From the NCBI RefSeq assembly GCF_018812025.1, contig NC_063062.1, forward strand, positions 680,754 to 744,753: 64,000 nt of DNA, in the 5' to 3' direction. A program made the position numbers and the translations under genes. The notes under the pieces are model-generated. The model did not search any database, had not been told where the DNA came from, and was given only the letters and a program-made list of their open reading frames with translations. Numbering within the stretch: position 1 is the stretch's first letter; every line of letters starts with the position of its first letter. The stretch is from Megalobrama amblycephala (Eukaryota; Chordata; Actinopteri; Cypriniformes; Xenocyprididae). Positions 56,576 to 64,000 of this stretch are shown one piece after another.

Positions 56576-58461
56576 TGTAAACATCTGATATGTGAAATAG
56601 CTTAATTATGGCAGTACTAAATCAAACATTTTTATGATCCTTCTTATAAAAAAACATTTGCAGGTTTTGCAAGGTATCTGTAAACTTATGACCAAAGTGT
56701 AGATGTAACAAAAATCATAGCATTATTACATCCTGTCAATTATTTATTATTTTATTTATATATTGTCATCAGGACCTCAACTAGCTTCCTATCAAGCAAA
56801 AAATGGTTTAAATCAGTTTTCCCTTTGTACTGTAATTGCAATTAATAATGTTGGTTAATAGGATTTACATTAATTATAGTTACTTTTTGTGGGGAGACAA
56901 ATGCATGTCATGGATCTTTTTCACATTTCCGGGGTTCTCAGAAGCTTAAGTCATCATAGTTGGGTAAACTTCTGTAGCGATGAATGGGAGATGACAGCAA
57001 ATAAATTTTTTGTATTTGCATTTGCTCTAATAGCAAAAGAAAAAAAAACATGATAGTATTTCTACGGCTTTCCAAAAGAAGGAAAAATACAGAGAGATTG
57101 ACTACAGTAGTCAAAAGAGAGCAATATGTCAAATCTGCCATCACTGCCTCAGCCGTTGTATTAGAAACAACCTCACAGCAGTATTAATTTGTTTAGTTTT
57201 TTTGTGTGTGTAATTTATTGCCAAAGTAATATAACACAAAGTATATAGATATAAATTTGTATTAACATATTTTATAAAATGAAAATAGTAAAAACCTTAC
57301 AAGATTGTGATGTTGATAACTGTGGAAATGCGTCATCACAGTCCGTGAAAAGGGCCTACTTTTACACATCCAAACTGTTGCCTTCATGTTTCTTGTTAAC
57401 AGCCTTGAGGTGCCAAAACGTTGCTATGGTTAACACATCCTCATGTTGCTATGGTTATGATGTCAGTCATTGTAATTTCATGACTCACACAGAACAATAA
57501 TTTAGCGGATTCACTCCCACATTTAAATGTTTTCACTCCTAAAACTTTGCAGTGTGAACATGACCACTGTTCCTCTAAGCAGCATGAAAAACAAAACTAT
57601 TATTTAAATTATCAACAGCGCTCCCTTTAAGCCGTCACTTACCGCATTCTGCACTCATAAAAACTCTCATTATAAACAATGAAGCTGTCCACACTACACA
57701 GTGACTCTCTTATTTACATTGCATCTAGGCTTTGCTGGTTACAATGAGAGATTTTGTGAAAGTATAAAGCTTGTGCTGAACACATCCATTTTGAGCGAAT
57801 TCTGCACATGGTTAATGACTCTAAAATGACTCTGATTGGCCATTGCGTCCACGCGCTCAACATACATGTCTGCAATTGGCTACAATGCTCTATGCTGCAA
57901 CAACACAATGTAAGTATTTTCGTTTCATTTTTAAATAATACTATATTGTGTCCTCCAGTGTCCGGACTCGACTATAATCTGAAAATTGTCCAGAAATAGA
58001 AATAGTCTGTGTCAAGTCCGAGTATGACAAGTCCGAGTTCAAAATTATACTCAAGTCCCAAGGTCGAGTACCCGAACTCTAGCAAGTACATTTAACCACT
58101 TGAACGGAGTCGCACACAGTTGCATACACCAGCACTCTTTTACAAAACGCACGTGAGCATTTAAAATTGAAAGCAGTCTTCTGTCAGTGAGTTTTAATAT
58201 TTTTAATATATAAGCCCACTGCATTCCAAAAGACATCAATGATTCCTTTGTAGAGCATTTGTAAGGAAAATACCAGTGGGCGAGACCAAACAGTGCAAGC
58301 GTAACATCAAGAAAAGTGCACATTTCTCACAGCACATCCTATGTCCTTGTAATTCGGGGAGGCGGTTAGGGGAGGCGTGTCCATCCCATCCTGTGTTCCA
58401 CCATGACAAATCTAGTCATCCTACTTTACTGTCATATTGAGCTTGAACTATTTACAATTGC
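56576..58461. other. dnajb14 intron 2, repeat debris
   Basis: No gene. Bases 57760-57900 share motifs with the 29076 MITE (ctctgattggcca, aattggctacaatg). Bases 57950-58080 contain repeated aagtccgag words. Confidence 0.45.
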
Positions 58462-58465
58462 TTAA

Positions 58466-59411
58466 AGGTGACCTAGAACTTTTTTTTAAAAGATGTAATA
58501 TAAGTCTAAGGTGTCCCCTGAATGTGTCTGTGAAGTTTCAGCTCAAAATACCCCATAGATTTTTTAAAATTCATTTTTTTAACTGCCTATTTTGGGGCAT
58601 AATTAGAAATGAGCCGATTCAGGGTGTGTGGCCCTTTAAATCTCGTGCTCCACGCCCCAAGAGCTCGCGCTTGCCTTAAATAACATAAAAAAAGTTCACA
58701 CAGCTAATATAACCCTCAAAATGGATCTTTACAAAGTGTTCGTAATGCAGCATGTCTAATCGCGTAAGTACAGTGTTTATTTTGATGTTTACATTGATTC
58801 TGAATGAGTTTGAGGCTGTGCTCCGTGGCTAACGGCTAATGCTACACTGTTGGAGAGATTTATAAAGAATGTAGTTGTGTTTATGCATTATACAGACTGC
58901 AAGTGTTTAAAAATGAAAATAGCGACGGCTCTCTTGTCTCCGTGAATACAGTAATAAACGATGGTAACTTTAACCACATTTAACAGTACATTAGCAACAT
59001 GCTAACGAAACATTTAGAAAGACAATTTACAAATATCACAAAAAATATCATGTAATCATGGATCATGTCAGTTTTTATTGCTCCATCTGCCATTTTTTGC
59101 TATTGTCCTTGCTTGCTTACCTAGTCTGTTGATTCAACATCCAGACGTTCTGCCCTTGTCTAATGCCTTTCATAATGTTGGGAACATGGGCTGGCATATG
59201 CAAATATTGGGGGTGTACACCCCGACTGTTACGTAACAGTTGGTGTTATGTTGAGATTCGCCTGTTCTTCTGAGGTCTTTTAAACAAATGAGATTTATAT
59301 AAGAATGAGGAAACAATGGAGTTTGAGACTCACTGTATGTCATTTCCATGTACTGAACTCTTGTTATTTAACTATGCCGAGGTAAATTCAAATTTTGAAT
59401 CTAGGGCACCT
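58466..59411. mobile_element. TTAA-type element, 946 bp
   Basis: The left end AGGTGACCTAGAAC and the inverted right end AGGTGCCCTAGATT are bounded by TTAA at 58462-58465 and 59412-59415. No transposase frame. The AGG start and TTAA target link it in type, not in sequence, to 20806/21968 and 52411. Confidence 0.85.
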
Positions 59412-59512
59412 TTAAACTGGCATGGCTTAAAAACACATGCAAATAAACTTTTGTCGGGACACTAAAAATAGAACTGAAATACTGGGAAAAACTGGACGTC
59501 TGGTCACCCTAC

Positions 59513-59710
59513 AGTAAAGAGAACTCGATTTTGTACTCGCACACTGTCTAACAGGTGGTTTTCTGTGTGCATACTCGAAGTGCCTGCACAGAAAGCTCGT
59601 GTCTACATGCCTAATTACATTGAGTGGTTGCCATATGATTGGCTGATAGATATTTGTGTTAATGGGCAGTTGAACAGGTGTACCTAATAAAGTGGGTGGT
59701 AAGTGTGCTT
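59513..59710. repeat. 85 bp direct repeat A and Tc1 end fragment
   Basis: 59513-59595 (gagaactcgattttgtactc and on) is repeated at 60573-60655, on the other side of exons 3 and 4. 59600-59705 (gattggctgatagatatt to aataaagtgggtgg) is the end of a Tc1-like element of the 53340 type. Confidence 0.7.
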
Positions 59711-59832
59711 GTGTATATATGTAGCTCGGCAAAGCTGCACTTGATAGCTTCTTGCAGCCACAGTTGTAATAAAAAAGGTTTAATATAAAATAGATTTAAC
59801 ATTTAAAAACTGTTGCTTTTTGTTGTCTTTAG

Positions 59833-59978
59833 GATAAAGAAATGTAAAAATTACTATGAGGTACTGGCTGTCAGAAAAGATGCCAATGTTGAGGAACTGA
59901 AAAAGGCCTACAGAAAACTGGCTTTGAAATTCCACCCTGACAAAAACCATGCACCAGGAGCAACCGAGGCCTTTAAAA
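59833..59978 (+). CDS. dnajb14: dnajb14 exon 3 (J domain, HPD motif)
   Basis: It completes Arg104 and encodes residues 105-152. [20 protein letters not shown] opens the J domain, followed by helix II ([18 protein letters not shown]) with the catalytic HPD at 59933-59941. HPD stimulates the ATPase of Hsp70 partners. The acceptor is ttgtctttag|G and the donor is AAAA|GTAATG. The sequence is highly conserved and unbroken. KNYYEVL and the preceding KKC favour DNAJB14 over DNAJB12, which has KDYYEIL. The following intron is only 105 bp, in contrast to the 32.1 kb intron before it. Confidence 0.95.
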
Positions 59979-60083
59979 GTAATGCTGTCACTGAAACACC
60001 ATATCCAATTATTCCAATACATTGTTAAAAAGTTGATGTACATAAAATATAAAACAATAAATGCTGTTCTTGTTCTTCACCAG

Positions 60084-60260
60084 AGATTGGAAATGCTTAC
60101 GCAGTGCTCAGTAACCCAGAGAAGAAGAGGCAGTATGATGTAAGTGGAGGAGAGGAGCCCAGCAGCACTCATGGAGGATTTGATTTCCACAGAGGCTTTG
60201 AGTCTGATATTACACCTGAAGATCTCTTTAACATGTTCTTTGGAGACGGCTTCCCTTCAT
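60084..60260 (+). CDS. dnajb14: dnajb14 exon 4 (end of J domain, G/F-like region)
   Basis: It completes Lys153 and encodes residues 154-211, plus one base of codon 212. [18 protein letters not shown] is helix III-IV of the J domain. Then come a Gly/Ser/Glu linker, [20 protein letters not shown] and FGDGFPS, the conserved ITPEDLFN motif of the DNAJB12/B14 group. The acceptor is cttcaccag|AG and the donor is TTCAT|GTAAGC. The frame is intact. Confidence 0.95.
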
Positions 60261-60572
60261 GTAAGCCATTTTTATATAGATGTAAAATCATGTCAAATCA
60301 GTACAAGTGTGGATTTTCTCCACACAGATGGATTACTCTGCACAGTATTCACTTTATAAATCCTGGTTAGAATGAGGGGTTGTATAGGGTTAAAGAGTGG
60401 TGGATGATATATTGCTACACACGAGAAACCTGTTTAAATTTGATTATTGCCTCTACCCCACGGTTATGCATATTTGATGTTGCTGTGATTCTTTGTCACA
60501 AAGTGTATTTGCATGTGTTTTTAAGCCATGCCAGTTTTAGCGATTCTAAACAGTTCAAGCTCAATATGACTG

Positions 60573-60655
60573 TAACGAGAACTCAATTTTGTACTCGCAC
60601 ACTGCCTGATAGGCGGTTTTCTGTGCACACACTTGAAGTGCCCACACAGAAAGCC
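60573..60655. repeat. 85 bp direct repeat B
   Basis: The second copy of the 59513-59595 sequence, about 85% alike by eye, same orientation. It lies in intron 4. The flanking acatgcaaat/ggcatggctt words at 59420 have an inverted counterpart near 60520-60530. Confidence 0.65.
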
Positions 60656-61487
60656 ACCAGTCAATGCAGTATTGAGTTCTTTTTCATATCTTATTGTGCT
60701 TAAACAGTTAAAAACAAAAAAGTTATAAAAAACACATTCAGTTATGCTCAGGTCAACATTTTTCAGAGAGGGTGGTAGTGACCCAGTGAGCATTCAGAGA
60801 ACATAGGGGGTGCTGGAACAATCCATACACCCACCCACCCACCCACCTTGACTTATCCAGGACTGAAAATATAGATGTCTTTTATCAGTAAGAGATTTCT
60901 GAGAAACACTGTTGATATTTGAAATTCACCCAAACAAACACACCCCTCTCTTCATTGCTCCACCCTCAAAATGCATGAACATGCAATGCAAGACTGTGTC
61001 TCTTTATCACAGCAGAGATGATGAATGAATGACAAGAAAAGAGCAAATCATGAACCTGAATTTCACAAGATTATATACAAGCAAGAGTTTGTCGTTAGTC
61101 ACCAGCAGCACATAAGCTCCAGACAAACAATGTCACTCAAAACTGTCATGTTACTATAGTTAGCATTACAACAACAGCTTATCATGGTTCTGTGAAACAT
61201 AGCAAAACCAGTGTTACTCGTGTATTGAGTAGAAGCAATGCAACCTCAGCATCCATTTTTAGACCTTCTCGCTTGAGTCTCTCCAGCGCTGGAAAGCTTT
61301 TCTAATATTAATGAGCATCCTAAAGCTCTTGCTTGATCATAACCCTTCTTTTTTGAGTGATATTCCATGAACTTTTCTCTTTTGTAATGTCTCTCAGCCA
61401 TATCTCTTTGTTGTTTACTTCACCTTTAACATGTCAGATCTGGTTAGGCATGTGGGTAACTGAATATGTGATTTTGTGTTTTTTCAG
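60656..61487. other. dnajb14 intron 4, no gene
   Basis: No element ends were recognised. A short (ACCC)n run lies at 60826-60846. The right end gives the exon 5 acceptor (tgtgttttttcag). Confidence 0.5.
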
Positions 61488-61573
61488 CTAACACACATGA
61501 ATTCACTAATGACCAAACATACAGTCACCATTCGGACCAAACCAGAGGAGAGAGAATGGAGGAGAGAGGAGAT
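61488..61573 (+). CDS. dnajb14: dnajb14 exon 5 (linker before TM segment)
   Basis: It completes Ser212 and encodes residues 213-240, beginning NTHEFTNDQTYSHH and ending ERMEERGD. This His/Gln/Arg/Glu-rich linker corresponds to the human segment ending EREEERGD. The donor GAGAT|GTATGA is acceptable though weaker than the others, and the exon ends in phase 0. In the family the next exon begins with the GGFS segment that leads into the single transmembrane helix. It is not found before position 64000, so the gene continues past the window. Confidence 0.88.
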
Positions 61574-61786
61574 GTATGAGCATAATTTTTCTGTCTTTCT
61601 TAATCATATTAGAGACTTAGTAACTACTATCTGGTTTTTAACGAACTCTTTTAGGTCGTAAGCTCTCTGTAAAGTAATGCATAGTCGCATAATACAATGA
61701 TTATACTCCAATAGCAGCCTTTAAATACGAGAGTAGAAAATGTTGAAATGCTGAATGCTTCAGTTTCCTTTAGAATACGATAATAC
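61574..61786. other. dnajb14 intron 5, left end
   Basis: Nothing recognisable. Confidence 0.5.
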
Positions 61787-61789
61787 TTA

Positions 61790-62239
61790 GGGCCAGATTT
61801 ACTAACAGCTTGCGCCAGTGCAAACCCTCTTTTGGTGTTAAACTACTGTCAGGATTTACTAATGACACGCAGGGCAAAATTAACGCTAAAAAGGTGTGGA
61901 CTGAGTTGTTTTTGCGGCTGACCTTATTGCATATGTATTTGTACGAGTTTCTGAACATATTGTTTGCCAAGCCATGTTGGCCTATATGTGTACGTGTTTG
62001 TCAGATTACATGTAACAAGTTGCGCCGGTGTCGATCCACACCTTATGAGCATCAGCTCTGCTTATTTGCGACCCAACGCTAATTTGCACTGCTCTTAGTA
62101 GATTGCGCTGGTCATTATGTAAATTATTTGACTGCGTCTGTGTTCTTTAATTGGCGCATCAGTAGTAGATCAAGCGCAAAACTTGCCACTCCCATTGCCG
62201 CATTTGTGGAATTGAGCTCTCGTTTAGTAAATCTGCCCC
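61790..62239. mobile_element. 450 bp MITE (GGGCCAGATTTACTAA)
   Basis: The ends gggccagatttactaa and, inverted, ggggcagatttactaa are flanked by TTA at 61787-61789 and 62240-62242. A 3 bp TTA duplication fits PIF/Harbinger. The inside has paired ttgcgc/gcgcaa words and no gene. Confidence 0.8.
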
Positions 62240-62517
62240 TTAATCATGAATAACATACATATTTTTGTATGTAAATAACAATCAGAAATGGTATTTGAAA
62301 TTAATAAGGATCAATAAATAAATATTGTTACAAATAACATAAGAAATTAAATTAATTTATTTTGATTGCTTTTATTTGACATGCACAACACAGGCCAATG
62401 CACACAGATTTGCACTGTTTAGGACGGAGTCGTGTTGAAGAGCCGCTAACAAAGCAATTTATTTACATGATGTTCTCTTTCTTAAATGTAAGAGTGTAAA
62501 TGCCAGCATTAACATAC

Positions 62518-63795
62518 TGTCATGTGAAAAAGAAAGCATACCCTCTTTGGATTCTAGAGTTTTAGGTATCAAGACATTAAAAATCATCTGATCCTTAGCA
62601 GGTCTTAAAATTAGGTAAATACAACCTCAGATAAGAAACAACACAATATATTACACAGTCATTATTTAACAAAAAATAATGCCAAAATGGAGAAGACATG
62701 TATGAAAAACTAAGTACACCGCATGATTCAATTGCTTGTTGAACCACCTTTAGCAGCAAAAATTAAAGTGAACGTTTTTTGTATGACTCTCACTTCATTG
62801 TGGACGAATTTTTATCCCACTCTTCTTTACAACGTTATTTCATTGAGGTTTGTGTGGTTTTATGCACAACTTTCTTAAGGTCATTCAACAGCATTTCAAT
62901 CGTGTTGAGGTCTGGATTTTGACCGGGGCACTACAACACCATGACAGCACTTTTCAGTCATTCTGTTGTAGATTTGCTGGTGTCCTTGGGATCATTGCCT
63001 TGTTGCACGAACCAATTTCGGCCAAAATTAAGCTGTTGGAGAGATGGCTTTAAATTTGACTAGAATACTTTTATATACAAAGTCGACTCAATGACTGCAA
63101 GGTTCCCTGGTCCTGTGGCTGCAAAAAAGCCCAAATCATCACCCCTTCACCAGCATGCTTGACAGTTGGTTGGAGGTGTTTGTGCTGATATGCTGTGTTT
63201 GGTTTTCTCCAAACATCGCACTGTGCATTACAGCCAAACATTTTCACTTTGGTCTTGTCTGTCCAAAGGACATTGTTCCCGAAGTCTTGTGGTTTGTTCA
63301 GATACAACTTTGCAAACCTTCTTTTTTTAGAGAGAAGAGGCTTTCTCCTGGCAACCCTTCTAAACAAGCCTTGTTCAGTCTTTATCTAATTGTACTGTCA
63401 TGAACTTTAACATTTACTGGTGCCTCTAGAGTCTGAGATGTAGTTCTTGGGTTTTTTTTGTAATTTCTCTGAGTATAGCACACTGACCTTGGGGTGAATT
63501 TGCTGGGATGTACACTCCTGGGAAGATTGACAACTGTCTTGAATGTTTTACCCCTTCCAGATTGATGGGCAGCAACAGTTGCTTCTCTAAAATCATTGCT
63601 GATGTCTTTCCTCCTTGGCATTGCATTAACACACACCTGAATGCTCCAGACTTCAGACAGCAAACTGCCAAAACTTCAGCTTTTATAGAGGTGGTCACAC
63701 TTGCTGATTATCAATTAATCAAGGAATTTTGATTAGAAGCACCTCTTAATTCCTATGGAAGCAGTAAGTGTGTACTTAGCTTTTCACATATGGTT
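62518..63795 (-). mobile_element. Decayed Tc1-like transposon
   Basis: The left end tactgtcatgtgaaaaagaa and an inner copy (gtatgaaaaactaagtacac at 62700) suggest Tc1 inverted/direct repeats. The right side has the inner copy inverted (gtgtacttagcttttcacat at 63770) but the outer right end is not clear. The transposase is on the minus strand. Confidence 0.75.
62900..63632 (-). pseudogene. Tc1-like transposase remnant
   Basis: The minus strand at 63627 starts MPRRKDISNDFREATVAAHQ with HQSGRGKTFKTV: the N-terminal DNA-binding part. After frame changes come VNVKVHDSTIR, then FRRVARRKPLLSKKRR and FGNNVLWTDKTKVKMFG (first catalytic Asp), then HAGEGVMIWAFLQPQ. The second Asp and Glu region is not recognisable. 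Inactive. Confidence 0.85.
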
Positions 63796-64000
63796 TCTTC
63801 TTCTCTTCTAGGCTAGGCTAAACTAGGCACAGCTGGTGAAAGTAACCCCAGATATTAGTCTGTTTTAGTATGCTTGTCTGTATATATTCAAGGCTATTTG
63901 TGCATTTTTAAATGTTGCATGCTGTTTCACACATACACAGAGTGGAATCTCTCACTAGTGAGGGAATGGAAACCCTGCAGATTGCTCGAAATCTTGGAGG
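63796..64000. other. dnajb14 intron 5, window edge
   Basis: No assigned feature. The last 57 bases are open in one + frame (LTSEGMETLQIARNLGG) after a weak acceptor-like cacatacacag. This does not match the next expected dnajb14 exon. Confidence 0.3.

Noticed and set aside
63944..64000. Open + frame at the window edge taken as the next dnajb14 exon
   Set aside because: The expected exon should begin with the conserved GGFS segment and a membrane helix. The residues seen do not fit and the acceptor is weak.

Overview
The window looks like nuclear DNA of a teleost fish, most likely a cyprinid (zebrafish/carp relative). It is AT-rich and has spliced exons of one conserved vertebrate gene. Almost everything else is transposon-derived: Tc1/mariner, hAT-like, PIF/Harbinger-like and TTAA-site elements, L1-type and Penelope-type LINEs, a Ty3/Gypsy remnant, SINE-like repeats and microsatellites. 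No bacterial operon, CRISPR array, rRNA gene or intact tRNA gene is visible. The family assignments come from reading motifs and termini by eye; no database search was made.

The one confident host gene is dnajb14 (DnaJ/Hsp40 member B14, an ER-membrane J-protein), on the + strand. Five coding exons are present: 16105-16237, 27529-27706, 59833-59978, 60084-60260 and 61488-61573. All have GT/AG boundaries and compatible phases, and together they give 240 in-frame codons. The membrane-spanning and C-terminal exons must lie to the right of position 64000. Intron 1 is 11.3 kb, intron 2 is 32.1 kb, and introns 3 and 4 are 0.1 and 1.2 kb.

Layout. 0.4-1.85 kb: a 52-53 bp minisatellite whose unit carries a GC-box and a TATATAA. 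1.9-5.4 kb: a broken THAP-domain fragment, a tandem repeat and a possible small exon. 5.5-11.3 kb: an antisense L1-type LINE with intact ORF1 and a ruined ORF2, itself hit by a 704 bp DNA transposon. 12.2-12.7 kb: a Penelope-like tail. 15.0-16.05 kb: a SINE-like repeat and a 5'-truncated LINE whose (GAA)n tail ends about 50 bp before the dnajb14 start codon. Intron 1 holds nested TTAA-site elements, a second THAP-like fragment and several inverted-repeat elements. Intron 2 holds a Tc1 containing a SINE-like repeat and a second Tc1 (29.7-33.3 kb), a 6.8 kb element with long GCGCG-rich inverted arms (33.9-40.7 kb) enclosing further insertions, a mariner-like foldback with a 343 bp near-perfect hairpin inside it (41.5-43.3 kb), a Gypsy remnant (46.5-50.7 kb) and several MITEs. 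Introns 3-5 hold two more MITEs and a decayed Tc1.

Several nested insertions can be ordered from target-site duplications or from an empty site kept in a partner arm. I found no convincing new gene system. The least familiar structures are the 6.8 kb inverted-arm element and the promoter-like minisatellite.
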